DNA of 64,000 nt, taken from Isoetes taiwanensis. Taxonomy: Eukaryota > Streptophyta > Lycopodiopsida > Isoetales > Isoetaceae. Numbering within the stretch: position 1 is the first letter of the stretch; each line of letters starts with the position of its first letter. The position numbers were made by a program, and so were the translations under genes. Positions 21,700-33,440 of this stretch are shown here, one piece after another. A model generated the notes under the pieces. The model searched no databases and was not told the origin of the DNA. It saw only the letters and a program-made list of their open reading frames with translations. Where the stretch lies: assembly GCA_021234155.1 (NCBI GenBank), contig JAJEKV010000163.1:745642-809641 (forward strand), written 5' to 3'.

Positions 21700-22440
21700 A
21701 TAGTTGCTTCACGAATATTTCTAGCAAGTGTTGCATATCTGCCAACAACTGTTGAGACACTTCTACCTTTGACACGGATTGTGCCGTGTGTCCGGTGTAA
21801 GGCATTGATAGCCGTAGCTGATCATAATGGGGGACATCTAAGATGATTCATGCTTGGTACTATTATATGCGAATTCAACCAAGTAGATATAGTCCTCCCA
21901 TTTTGATTGCTTGTTCTGAATGTAGTGCCTCAACATATCTTCTAAGATCCTATTCATGCTTTCATCGCGCCCCATCGGGTTTGGGATGATATGATGTGCT
22001 CATACAAAGCTTCATCCCAATGGTGTTGAAGAAGTCTCTCCAAAATGCACTTATGAACTTTGGATCTCTATCCGAGATGATCCCTATAAGCGCCCCATGC
22101 AACCTAAAGATTTCCTTGGCAAAAGCAAGGTTGTATAGCCTTCAAAAAAAGGGGAGGCAAGGTTGTATCTAAGGCCATGTCGTGGTCTTTGCATGGCAAG
22201 AAATGTGTCATCTTATACAACTTGTCAACCACCACCATCAAACCATCATGGCCCCTAGATGTTCGAGGAAAACCCGTGATGAAGTCCATACTCACCATCT
22301 CCCACTTGGCGTCTGGCACTACCAATGGTTCAAGATCCCCTGAAATTCGAAGTTGCTCTGCCTTCGTTTGCTGGCATTACTGGTACTCCCGAATATACTT
22401 GGCGATGTCCTTCTTCATTTTAGGCCAAAAATAGCTACTC
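21700..22440 (-). pseudogene. Integrase of gypsy element B (Cys half of zinc finger, core)
   Basis: Minus-strand reading: SYFWPKMKKDIAKYIREYQ, a stop in place of the first zinc-finger Cys, then CQQTKAEQ; next VPDAKWEMVSMDFITGFPRT (catalytic Asp), VVVDKLYKMTHFLP, a SDRDPKFISAFWRDFF block (second Asp) and YLVEFAYNSTKHESS. Stops at several points inactivate it. The C-terminal part fades before the hAT 1 boundary at 21686. Confidence 0.82.
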
Positions 22441-22443
22441 CTT

Positions 22444-24540
22444 GTAATTCATGGTGGGACTCAAAGTGCCAGGAGGCAAGGAGCAAACTTCCACAGAACT
22501 GCATTTGCAAACCAAAATGGAATAAGTAGATGTTCAGGAATAAAAAAACGTGACTATTATGAACAAAAGCGAGCGGAGTTAATTGAGCAATTTAGAAAGT
22601 ATTCAAAAAGCTTTTGGGACACGTTGCAGGCGACTAGAGCAAGCTATTTTGGACACTGAAGCCCTAGCTAACCTAGTCAAAGATATTTATGAACAGGCGG
22701 GCGCAGATGGTCATGGTATGCCAAAATGGCTCTCAGTGCCAATATAATTTCTTAAGCAGAGGTGGAAGATTGTTTATCAAGAACAACTAACAATAAGGCA
22801 CATGATGTAGATGTCTTATGCATGGAACTTCTCAAATATTGGGGGGAGGAGGAGGGAGGGGATGGCACATTAACTATCTTGACATATTTGCGAAATAAGG
22901 GCCTCATGTAAGGGCTGCCATCTAATGGGAGAGTCAACCATGTCCATCCAATCCACAAGGGAGGAGACAAAAAAGTAGCAAGCAATTATAGAACCATTCT
23001 GATTGGCAGTGTGTTTGCCAAAATTTTAGGCAGTTTACTAGAAAGAAAAATGAATGCTTGGGCAGAGCAAGCTGATGTGCTCTCTAAATGTCAAGCAGGT
23101 TTCAGAAGTGATCATAATACTCTGGATCACATGCTCACTCTCAGAACTCTGATAGAAAAGGCCAAAGCCCCAAATATTTCTTTGTATGTCACGTTCATAG
23201 ATTTCACGAAAAGCTTTTGATACAGTGCCATGCAAAGAGTTTAGAGATCGCATGATTCAGACCAGTGTTCGTTATAATATTAGAGAGACAATCTCACAGC
23301 TATATGCTGAAGTGTTGATCGAGGTCTCTTGGGACCTTGACGCAGGCATAAGGAGCACCATTGGGGTATGTTAAGGTTGCCAGTTATCTCCGATGCTATT
23401 CGGGATTTTCATAGATTTAACCGTAGTAGATGATATGGTACCGTTGGCAAGCAATTGTAAGATTCTATGTGAAAAGAATGAGTGTAAATTTATGTAAATC
23501 TAATGTCATGGTATTTGAAACCCGAGAGAAAGACCTGGATTTTACATATAAAGGGCGAGTTCTAGAGTGTGGAGAGTGTGGGATGCTACAAGTAATTGGG
23601 GATCGATATAGCATCCAATTACAGCTAGAAAACCGTGTAAAAAAGAAGAGCATCACTTATAGATTGGGGATTGAAAAAAATTATATTTAAGACTTTAGTG
23701 CAAACGGTTTTACTATATAGTGTACCCATCCGGGGAGTGAAATTTCAACTCGATTATGGAAATAACTAAAGCGATTCAGAAAATGTTTTTGGAGGAACTT
23801 GACATTCGATCCCAAATCTTATATGCCATAATGTTGGCAGAAGTGGACATGTTCCCACTCGAACCGAAAAGCTTGTATCAAGCAATTAATTTCTATAATC
23901 GAAGTTTAGGAACAAAAAATCGGCCGCTTGTCTCACCGCGCCATGATGGAGTCGGATCAAGGATGGAAGAGAACATGATGCAATGGACTGGTAGATGGAG
24001 TTTGAACAGCTCGAATGGCCAACAGATAGGTAGGAAGCGAGGATTTTGCTTGAAAAGCTGGCAGTAGACTATCTATGAGCAGAATCTGGGAAAAGGATGT
24101 CTCAATATCAGGCAGCGTTAATTACTTGGAGATTTATGAGTGCCAAAGCTATCTAAAGGCATGTATACCAAAAGGCTATAGCCGGATAATAGCGAGATCT
24201 GAGAACATGCTCACATAAGTTGGAAGTAGAGACAGGAAGATGGACAAAGACTCTGTTGGAAGACATGCTATGTAAGGTATGCAATTCAGGGAATATCGAA
24301 GACAAACATCATGTATTCTTGCAATGTTTGGAATATGTACATATCAGGAATAGTTTTGGCATCCGGTGTGGATTTTCATTCATTATTATATCTATGCCAC
24401 CGATGCTTTTAGGACCTTACATAAAGGCGGTGGATGCATACTGTTCCTTATTACTGAAGCTGTAAACACTTTGTTCATGTGCTCCATGGTCTCTCTAGAC
24501 CCAAGTGAGCAATAAACTTCAATTAAATTAAATTAAATTG
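22444..24540 (+). mobile_element. LINE 1 (L1/RTE-like non-LTR retrotransposon), 5'-truncated
   Basis: A plus-strand LINE inserted inside the zinc-finger coding part of gypsy B's integrase. The 3' end has AATAAA at 24511 and an (AATTA)n tail at 24521-24539. The 5' boundary near 22444 is inferred from the end of gypsy homology; no clear target duplication was found. Confidence 0.8.
22950..24465 (+). pseudogene. LINE 1 reverse transcriptase and C-terminal zinc-finger region, broken
   Basis: RT blocks: HPIHKGGDKKVASNYRTILI, then KILGSLLERKMNAWAEQADV, CQAGFRSDHNTLDHMLTLRT and VTFIDFTKSF, followed after shifts by CQLSPMLFGIFIDL. The FADD active-site block is not clearly readable. Downstream come VNLCKSNVMVFETR (23480-23525) and KMFLEELDIRSQILYAIMLA (about 23785). 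The C-terminal CKVCNSGNIEDKHHVFLQC (about 24270-24330) is the CCHC-like motif common at the end of these LINE proteins. Frameshifts and stops throughout. Confidence 0.8.
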
Positions 24541-24544
24541 TCTT

Positions 24545-24880
24545 GAAATATGTCTTCATAAATCTGGCATTAGGTGGCTATAGGGCTATTGTGAGTATCG
24601 TGGAGGATCAACTTCCTTACTCATAATACTTTCAGGACACAAAGCTTATCTTTATAGTACAAAAAGTTGCCTTCCTTCTTAAATTTCTTGTAGGCCTCCC
24701 TTTCCTTCTCTGTTCTTGCTTCTTTGCAAAGACTAGCTAGGGGATAGCATCTTCAATCTTCTTGCCAAACTCATTGCATAGGGTCGAGATGGCATTGCAA
24801 TGCACTCTAGTCGCCAACAATCGACGAGATAGTGCGTCCGCAACCACATTGATCTTTCCTGGCTTGTATGAAGGTGGCGG
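24545..24880 (-). pseudogene. Gypsy element B segment between the two LINEs
   Basis: The minus strand reads SYKPGKINVVADALSRRLLA, the conserved post-RNase H signature, at about 24865-24800. After a decayed linker comes an HD...H-like stretch with ARFMKTYFKT at 24570-24545, the His half of the integrase HHCC finger. It joins RNase H (27331) to the Cys half (22440) once the LINEs are removed. Confidence 0.82.
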
Positions 24881-26944
24881 ATGTCTTCGGAAACGCAAGA
24901 GGCCGGGAAGAGCAATGCTTTCAGGGCCTCAGTATGGTATGACGAGGAGTGTAGGGAACATAAAAGAAGAGTTAGAGAATACAGAGGCACGAAAACATAT
25001 CAAACAGAAAAGGTAGCATACCTAAGGATGTTGAAATCGAACCGAAACAAGAACTTAATACAGCACCAATGGGGTTTGGTCAAAATGTTAAAAAAGCAAC
25101 CCAGGAAGTTCTGGAAAGGACTTAAAGTAAAGGGAGGAGGGAATAGAAAACCCGAGAATGCACCACACGATATCGTAGGAGCCGAACGGGAGAAATACCT
25201 TGAGAAACTATATAAGACAGGGGCATCACCAATGCCAATATCCACCATACAAGAGATAGACAAATCGTGTTTCAGCATGTAGGAAGTAATGGTCGCTCTC
25301 CATAAGATGGCCAATAACAAAGCCCCAGACCTTTACGGACTGACTGTGGAGCTATTGAAATGTGTGGATACAGTAACTGGGAAACATGTCACCAACATCT
25401 TCAATGGTATAGTCCACACAGGGCTCCCAGATAGATGGGCATACAACAAGGTAATACCCCTATACAAAGGGGGGAGCAGGGAAGAGCCTGGAAACTATAG
25501 GACGATAATGATGAGCTCTATTTTTGTAAAGTGGTTTGGGAAGGTACTGGACAGCAAATTGAAACAGTGGGCAGAAACAGGAAACCTGAGAGCATAAGGA
25601 CAGGCAGGCTTCAGAACGGAACATTCAACCATAGATCATCTGGTAATCCTCCAGATACTAATAGAGCAAAGCAGGTCGCAGGGAAAGAAAGTAATATGCC
25701 GTTTTGTAGATTTTAGAAAAGCATTTGACACCGTCCCGAGGGAAAAGTTGTTACAGAGATTAATAGATATGCGGGCCCCAGAAGGCATGGTAGGATCAAT
25801 TGCACGATTATACCAGAGAGTGTATGCAAAAATGGAACAGGAGGGGCAGGCGATAGATTGTGACACAGGAGTTAAACAAGGGTGCCCTCTGCCTTTGACA
25901 TTATTCGGTATATACATAGATGCGTTACAGGGTTTCATCGCGGAACAACAAGGGGACACGGACGCCCCCACACTGGGGAACACTAAGGTACATATTATGC
26001 TATATGGTGATGACTTAAGCATGATGGCTACAAAAATAAGGGTATGCATAGGCTACTAAGGCTCCTAGAGACCTTTTGCGAGAGAACAAGGCTGACAGTG
26101 AACCTCACGAAAACCAAAATAGTTATGTTTGGCATTGTGAAACGCACATAGACCCTTCAAGTATATGGGGGGCGTAATTGGAAGAACCGGGGAATACAAG
26201 TATCTAGGATAACGATGCACACAGTCTGATGCAAATGGTCCGGGGGGCCGCGGATACAGATTCAAAGGCAGCCATTGGAAACTACTTCAATATAAAAAAT
26301 TTCTGTAATAGAAGCAGAATAATTGACTGGGAGATCAAGTGCTACATGTTCAATGCAGTGGTTGCGTCGACACAACTATATGGGACTGAGGCTTGGGGAC
26401 CCAGCTTATCAGACCAAAAATGGGACAAGCAAGAAGGGATCTTTAGGCAATGGCATAGACAAAATTAGTCTTGGGCAAGCACACCACCCGATGACTATGG
26501 TATATGAGACAGGCCAGAAACCAATGGAGGTAAGAGCATGGGAAAGGACCATCGGATATTTAATGAAGGACAACGCAGGAGGCCATTCAGGGAAGCTATC
26601 AACGATTGCGATCAGCGAGTCAGCCAAGGCACACATTATCATAGGCAGTCGATGGTTCAGGGATGTAGCTATATGGACTAGAAACATGGGGATGAATCGA
26701 AAGTGATCTAGTAAACGAAGGGAAATGGAATGAAGAGGCGGGCCGACATGGCCACACGAGCATGGTTGCAAAAACGCTTGGGACCCAAAACACTCGCTCT
26801 GGCAGGTCTTCAACACGAACAATAGGACAACAGATGTACAGAGACAATCTGCTAGGGAAGGCCAAGAGAGACATCATGGCAAGGTTTAGGATGGGGAGTC
26901 ATGATCTAAGAATTGAAAAAGATAGATGGAGGACAGGAGTATAG
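24881..26944 (+). pseudogene. LINE 2 reverse transcriptase polyprotein, broken but well preserved
   Basis: Linker: WYDEECREHKRRVREYRG and MLKKQPRKFWKGLK. RT: HKMANNKAPDLYGLTVELLK, NKVIPLYKGGSREEPGNYRT, GQAGFRTEHSTIDHLVILQI, CRFVDFRKAFDTVPREKLLQ, DTGVKQGCPLPLTLFGIYID, then MLYGDDLSMMATK, the catalytic DD block in a YGDD form (about 25995-26035). The C-terminus shows GKAKRDIMARFRMGSHDLRI (about 26857). Stops occur in the middle (for example at 25280, 25596 and 26057) and after. It is better preserved than LINE 1, suggesting a later insertion. Confidence 0.85.
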
Positions 26945-27330
26945 GATGGGGACAGCCGGTACATATCCTAATGGCAAGAGTAGACACAATAAAAGACCTG
27001 GCAGATGCAATCCAGGAGATGATGACTAAGCATCAAAAGAACATAAAGAAAGAGGGCTTATAATAAGATTCACCGGAGAGGTGAGGCATTGGAGCCGGCA
27101 AAAGCTCAGCTAAAAGCTGATGATAGCGATGCATCTTCGCACGGCTATGATGTCGATTATAAGGGAGGTGCCGGTATTAATAGAAACTAAGAAAAGCCCT
27201 CAGAAAGGGCTAGAACATATCAGCGTGTTGCGCTAGTAGCACCCTCTTCGGGAGCTCGCCTATGCTACATCAGTCCAGGGGCCTCAGGGCACTAGGGACA
27301 ATAATTCTATTATTCTATTCTATTCTTCTA
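24881..27330 (+). mobile_element. LINE 2 (L1/RTE-like), 5'-truncated, with TTCTA-type tail
   Basis: A plus-strand LINE inserted just after gypsy B's RNase H, between LEFLEE and SYKPGK of the host element. It starts in the endonuclease-RT linker and ends with an irregular (TATTC)n tail at 27303-27330. A short TCTTC occurs at both junctions (24884 and 27325-27330), too short to be sure of a target duplication. Confidence 0.8.
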
Positions 27331-27540
27331 GGAACTCCAATTAATGTCTTTGTCTTAGATTGAGGAGTAGTTGCGTGAAGATGTACTGGAGGCTTTGGTG
27401 ATCAGTATCTAACTGAAATTTTCTTCCCAGCAAATAGTGCCTCCAAATATATAGGGCCCTGACAACGGCTAGAAGCTCCTGATCATGAGTCGGGTAGCGT
27501 TGCTCGACGTCGTTCATTTTTTTGGAGTCATATGACACAT
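27331..27540 (-). pseudogene. RNase H of gypsy element B
   Basis: Minus strand: SYDSKKMNDVEQRYPTHDQE, ELLAVVRALYIWRHYLLGRK and FQLDTDHQSLQYIF, then LNLRQRH and, past a stop, LEFLEE to the LINE 2 junction. The E and D residues of the catalytic blocks are present. Confidence 0.85.
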
Positions 27541-27719
27541 CTCTGCCCTCTTACATAAGTACTCCTCCTGTGGCTATCTTACTTGCATCGGTTGCCACAA
27601 GTTTATCTTTGTCTAGGGTCTAGCAATATCAACAGGAGTTTGTTGTCAAGGTTTCCTTGAGCTTGTCGAAGGAAGCTTGGACGTTCTTGACCCAATGATC
27701 CACCCAATCTTTAACTTTG

Positions 27720-28735
27720 TGATGTTTGGTGAGATCTGAGAGGGGGGCTACCCATTTGGCAAAGTCCTTCACAAAACTTCATATGATACCTTGCAAGGCC
27801 GAGGAAGCTTCTCACTTCATCTATATTTTTCCGTGCTGGCCAACTGCTTATTGCCTCGATCTTTGACGGATAGGTGGCGATACCCTCAACTGATAAAATA
27901 TGGCCTAGGTAATCAACTTTTGTTGTAGCAAAATGGCACTTAGAAAGCTTGCCAAACAGATGGTGTCGTCTTAGCTTCTCCAAGACTTTCCTTAAGTGCA
28001 CTACATGCTCTTCCATTGACTTGCTATAGATCAAAATATCGTCGAAGAAGATGACGACGAATTCATCCAAGAATTCTCTGAAGATGTCATTCATCAATCT
28101 CATGAAGGTTGTTGGAGCATTTGATAGACCGAAAGGCATAATTATGAATTCATAATGCCCACACCGCATTCTAAAAGTAGTCTTATGAATGTCTTCTTCT
28201 TTCTGGTGGTAACCTGATCTTAGGTCAATCTTGGGAAAGATGTTTACTGCTTGAAGCTGGCCCATCAAGTCGTATGTCTAGCAGAGCGTATTTATTCTTT
28301 ATTGTTCGCTTGTTCAACTGATGGTAATCATTACACATCCTCAAACTTCCGTCCTTCTTTTTTACAAAGAGGATAGGTGCCCCGAAGGGTGAGACGCTTG
28401 CCCTAATGAATCTGAGCTCTAGCAACTCCTGCAATTGCTTCTTGATCTCAGGTATTTTGGTCCTATAAGGAGTCTTACTGATAGATTTAGCACCTCGTGC
28501 TAGTGTAATCTCACATTCTACGCCTCTTGTGTAAGATGATAACTCGCGGATTTCATCCAGAAAAACATCATAGAACTCCTTAATTAGCCTTGCGAGTGCC
28601 CTAGACAATTGTTTCAAGCTTGCCTCCTCTTGAGGCTTCAGATCAGGCTCAATGGTCTCTAGCCTAAGAATATACTCAACCTTATCTTTCATTATGCATT
28701 TGTGTAATTGCTTCAAGGACATGCACTGCATTATA
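27720..28735 (-). pseudogene. Reverse transcriptase of gypsy element B
   Basis: Minus strand in two frames. First: [52 protein letters not shown] and [15 protein letters not shown] (28735-28270). Then, after a frameshift near 28260, [52 protein letters not shown] and VVIFFDDILIYSKSMEEHVV (F-F-DD in place of YVDD), then CHFATTKVDYLGHILSVEG and RSFLGLARYHMKF. The DD pair is intact. One frameshift plus lesser damage disables it. It is the best-preserved RT in the window. Confidence 0.9.
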
Positions 28736-28749
28736 GAAGGGACTTCTTT

Positions 28750-29110
28750 ACCTTTGACTACAAAATAGTTGCCGTCGCAGCCAAGATTGAAATCTCATGT
28801 TTGTCGCAATCGATCATGCCGACTATAAGATCATACCGACTTTAGTCTGGCTTCAAGGACTCCATGCCGACTAAAAGGTCATACTTACCAATATCCATCA
28901 CTTTTGCCCCCATAGTCAACTTGTTCCTGCTTAGATCTATGTCAAAATTGACTCTTCTTCCTTTGGCATGGCGGAATGCCCCACTCACCATACTAAGCGG
29001 CCTTGGCCCGATTTGAGAATCTTGGATTTCAGCAATGTTGTGCTAACCTCGGGAGGTATTTTGTGGTCTATAAGGACTATATAGGGCTTATCATCTATGA
29101 TCCCTGTTGA
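28750..29110 (-). pseudogene. Protease region of gypsy element B
   Basis: Minus strand: KGRRVNFDIDLSRNKLTMGA, then KVMDIGKYDLLVGMESL (about 28870-28920), the conserved second half of a gypsy retropepsin. The phrase for YDLLVGM is partly duplicated (RYDLIVGM) just 3', with a stop between. The active-site DSG block is not clearly readable. Confidence 0.65.
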
Positions 29111-29499
29111 GATAATCTTGTGAACTAACCTTCGGTATTACTGTCTCAATTGCCGCACATATTCTACACTCACCCTCAATGTAGTCTTGTGCCTCTTCTT
29201 TGGTCCTCTTAAGTCATCCAAAATGGCCGACGACTCCCAATCAATGAGTTTTACTGCGTGGCTGCTTGCATAATAAATGGGCAATCATGTGTACGGTGTC
29301 GGTTGGATGCTATCCGGAAAGGTATTTTACTAGGCCCTACGGTCCTTCTTGATCCTTGTATGGGCCCTTCTTATCCATCTTACTCTGTTATTTGTGCCGC
29401 CTTGGGCATTTGTGGTAGACATCGCCTAGAGGGATAAGACCCGATGCTTTTTCTTTATAGAAGGATTGCTTTTTGTCCCTCGGGTTGGGGTGCTTCTTC

Positions 29500-29960
29500 T
29501 AGGCTCAACGCTTTGTCTTACGCCTCTCCCATTATCCTCGAATTGATGGCTTGGATAAGCCTTTTGATATTGTTGTTCAACCTTTCAATGTACCCATCTA
29601 CCGCTTCTCTTTCCGTTGGTACATTTAATCTTAGTCTCATGAACTCTTCTCTATACTTAGCCACCGACAAGTTCCCTTGATCTAGTCTGTAGAAATTCTT
29701 TGGATTTGCCCGCTTGTGTGAGACCTTGGGACATAGTGCTTCTAGAAGGCTTTTCTTGAAAGTCTTGAACCGCAATTGTTCCTTTTCAACTTATTAGACT
29801 TAGCATAACCATTCCACCATATGCATGCCTGGCCAATGAGATTTGCCGTTGCCATTTTCTGATATCCTTATTCTTCATGCCATAGGAGTTTCCAAACTAC
29901 TCCATCTCATCTAACCATGCTTTTCGCTTCCATACTTGACCAGGTCTTTCCCAAAAAACC
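29500..29960 (-). pseudogene. Gag of gypsy element B
   Basis: Minus strand: FKTFKKSLLEALCPKVSHKR, NPKNFYRLDQGNLSVAKYRE, EEFMRLRLNVPTEREAVDGY and IERLNNNIKRLIQAI (29775-29518), the typical retrotransposon gag capsid block (W..F...F..y.P......F..L.QG..sV.eY...F). An upstream weaker part (about 29950-29790) holds the expected W-x-A region with stops. The zinc knuckle is not seen. Confidence 0.8.
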
Positions 29961-30974
29961 CGACGATTCAGATATCCAACACAACCCATGGATTCCTCGG
30001 CTTATGTTGCTAAAATAAATTACTTAGGCAGTAATGTGACTAAAATCACTTACTTTTGTGACAATGTGCTTATTGGCACTTGTACCACATCATTTCATTT
30101 ATTCAAATAATGCTCCATTAAGGCCTCGATAAATTTGTATCCACTGGTCATGTTGTCATTGTCCCATCTTGAGTTATGTAGAATTATAAATTTGGGATTG
30201 AACGTTTTTCATGGCATTACTTTTTGACTTAAACTTTTCCATGGCATTGCTTTTTGACCTATATCTGACGAGGCAACCTATGTCTCTTTTTAACTTGTGC
30301 CGCTATTCATGCCACCAACAATCAGCATAGAAAGCATAGACTTAAGTTGGAACAAAGTTCAAATGTCCACATGTATTCTAAGTTATACAATTCAAACCAA
30401 GAAATGAGTCTGTTGGGAAGAGAAATAATTCGTGACGACCGCTGCAATACATTTTTTGTGGACAATTAATATTGATCAAATAGTAAATCACGTATACATG
30501 ACCAATAAACCTATGTAAATGTATCATTCAAATAACATAATGAAATGAATATTATCTTTACTTTATGGCAATGCAACTACACAAACCATCGACGAAAATA
30601 TGTATACGAAATTTCTTTACTTGTAGGCTCTACTCTACAGGCCCAAAATTTTTTGGGGGCAGCAAGAGCATACGACCAATGGCCGGACGGATGCGGTGCG
30701 AGGCGAGCGAGGCGATCAAGTGGCATGTGGCATCAGATGATATGCTCAGTCACCTGACCGAGCATGCTTTGATGATTGGTATGAAATGACGAATAGGAGA
30801 GCAATGCCACTCGAATAACTCCATTGGCATAAAATTTTAAACTATTGTCTTTTGTAATACATTTGGAAACTTGGTTATGTTACGAGCTCATAATGGAAGT
30901 AATGTTCTTGTTTTATGTTTTTGATATAAGAAAAGATTTATGCCATTTGAAATTTTTGTCTTGCATTTGAAATG
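29961..30974. other. No gene recognised; probable 5' untranslated or LTR part of gypsy B
   Basis: AT-rich sequence without coding signal. Two phrases with TTTTTGACTTAAAC and TTTTTGACCTATATC occur in near tandem (30222-30270). No LTR terminus or primer-binding site could be fixed. Confidence 0.3.
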
Positions 30975-30982
30975 CTTGAATG

Positions 30983-30996
30983 CTTGGTTCGGGAAA
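30983..30996 (+). repeat. hAT 2 left terminal inverted repeat
   Basis: CTTGGTTCGGGAAA, identical to the hAT 1 terminus. Confidence 0.92.
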
Positions 30997-33360
30997 TACC
31001 GAGGTTTAAGCCCATGTGTCCGATTACTTTCTAAAATTAACACTAGTAAACGTGTGCCCGGCGTTGCCGGGCATAATGTCCTAGCATATGTTTTTACTCG
31101 ACCTTTAACGTCCATATGTGCCAACTTCGACAACAGCGCACGTTGATATTGATATGCATCCCCCTCCCTGATGTGGCATATATCTCATCCCTTTATTTGT
31201 AGATTTGATGGTTTGGATCTGGACCATGTCAGGTGGGGGACTGTAAAATGAAGATGTCTTGGAGGAAAGACCTCTGGCAGCATATATCGGCTTGCAACAG
31301 AACCCAACGAACCATCGGTCAGATCTGCAAAGCTGGAATCATCCCAGCAACCTTTGCCCTTTGCTACAGCGACAAAGTAAGAGACCTCCACCATAGTGAT
31401 GCAGAACCAATTGCAGAATTCGTTACATATCAATTAGTGTAGTGTTGGATACTACCTGAAGTAGAGAAACTGATTAAGATGTCGTGCATAATATATTCCA
31501 AATTAGAGAAAACACATCTTATATTATGCACGACAATGCAGATCCCTTACTCTATACAAATATGATTTTGTTTTTCACATTTAGTGTAAAACAAAGGGTA
31601 GATCATTTGTTGTAGTGGATTGTGGCTCTACACACTTGAATGTTCCAAATTGGTATAATTGAAAATGATGAGCACATTCATTATCTCTTTTCTATAGATG
31701 GAATATTGGAATGGTAAGCATCATATTAACAATTATTAACAAAATGAAAGATAGCAAAAAAAAAATGTAGAACCCAAAGGACCCTCAAGGGCCTAAAGTG
31801 AGCATAATTGTAGAGTCTCTATGTTGCCATTGATCTATGGACTTGTACGCACATTGCAAAAAGCACGATATCCCAACGACAAAGGCCACAACAATAGTGT
31901 ATGCCTGCGCATAAGGGATGTTTCTTGCAATCTCATTTACAAACACCTCAATAGTATTTCACTTGCATCTCCCTTAATTGCATTGCACAAAAAGATGCAC
32001 ACTTTATACTTATCATATTTTTAGTGGTGCAAGAGATGGAGTTGCAGATACATCATATCCAAAGACTTTTCCATCCTACACATGGGATAAGTGAGAAACT
32101 TAAGCCATAAACAATACAACTTTATTGCATAAATCATATATACACATAAGTAGTACACCTAGACCATACAATGCAAAGCAGAAAGACTCATTTAAATTTA
32201 CATTACCAATCTTCCGGCTCCTTAAGACCGTAATAATGCATTTCTAAGCAAAATGTCAAATATCTCGAAAACCAAATATATGAAAATAAGAAAACTCGTG
32301 ATGGCAGCATATGTTTTATTTTTATTCAAGTACCATCTGCAATTCTTTGACATGGTGATTCTCTGTTGAAGCTTAACATAAGATGTATTTCCAACCAGGG
32401 CCTATTCTGCTAGTTTTTTTGGCCCTTTTAAGCCATCAAGTTTGTGGACTTTCAGGAAATGGATCAGACTGCTATCCATGAGAGGATCCCTTGAGATTGT
32501 TGCAAGTTTGAAAGTTATCAGTAAGAACATATATGGCCCTGACTTGGAGAAGGTGTTCCTAACAAATTAAGCTGGAGTGTACTAAAGTTCGAAGAAATTT
32601 TCAGATTTATAAGCAAAGACAAATGCTAACCTTCTTACTCAATAATAAAAGATACATAATTCGTTCATCTGTTTTACCAGCATGACTGCAAGTGGGACAG
32701 AACACCGACAAAGCTTATGCTATCTGGCTTTACTACCTTTCTGCGCATACCTCACATTCCTGTGCATGGAAAAAAACTTAGCGAAAAGTTGGAACATTCT
32801 TAAATTACTCAAAGCAATCTAAGCAGAGCAGAAAACAAAAATGCATCTTTAATCTTGTTGTATTTAGCATCTTACCCAGCATCTATTAATTGCCTCTTCA
32901 TCTGCCTTTGGACCAGAAAGCAAGCAGTTAGACAATTAAAGATTGACAGCAAGGGCTTGAAAATTTGCAAAAGCGTACTGTTGCAATGTGCTCCTCACCT
33001 CTAGAATTTTGTTGCTGTCAACAACAAAGCATCAAATGACCTTTCAACCTCACAACTATGAATTCAAGAGAAAAACTTAATGCATGCTTGAAAGACATTA
33101 AAATAATGGTGAAGATACAGGTGCCCACTGCTGCCTTTGAAGCAAAAATGCACGCAGCAGGTGTTCAATTAAAAAAAAAAAAGATCAGAATGGTCCTTGC
33201 CAAAAGGATATTACCTTGTAAATAGCATAACTGAAATCAAAAGAGGCGACGCAAACTTTGCTTTGTTGTAAAAAAAATCATGCTCAGATCAACAAAGCCC
33301 TTTTAAACAAAACCAAAGAGTTGCAAAGCCCTCAAACAAACAAATTAATTTAGAGATGTA

Positions 33361-33440
33361 TTACCTGCAAAATGGCTCGATGGTCTTTGAATCTGGCAGT
33401 ACAATGTCTGCTACAGCAACAATTGCCTCCAATTGAAAGA
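33361..33440 (-). other. Possible captured exon inside hAT 2
   Basis: The minus strand encodes QLEAIVAVADIVLPDSKTIE then PFCR, followed at once by GTAATA, a plausible splice donor (near 33365). The codon-like run is short and I do not recognise the gene. Another minus-strand stretch near 32690-32750 reads VVKPDSISFVGVLSHLQSC, which resembles a PPR fragment. These hint at gene capture but could be chance. Confidence 0.3.

Larger units (their letters stand above)
21687..29960 (-). mobile_element. Ty3/gypsy element B (minus strand), split by two LINEs and bounded by hAT 1
   Basis: Reading the minus strand from high to low coordinates: gag (29960-29500), protease (29110-28750), RT (28735-27720), RNase H (27540-27331), [LINE 2], linker with GKINVVADALSRR and the His half of the integrase zinc finger (24880-24545), [LINE 1], Cys half of the zinc finger and integrase core (22440-21700). 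This order is uninterrupted once the LINEs are removed. No chromodomain or LTR can be assigned. hAT 1 abuts the integrase end. Confidence 0.88.
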
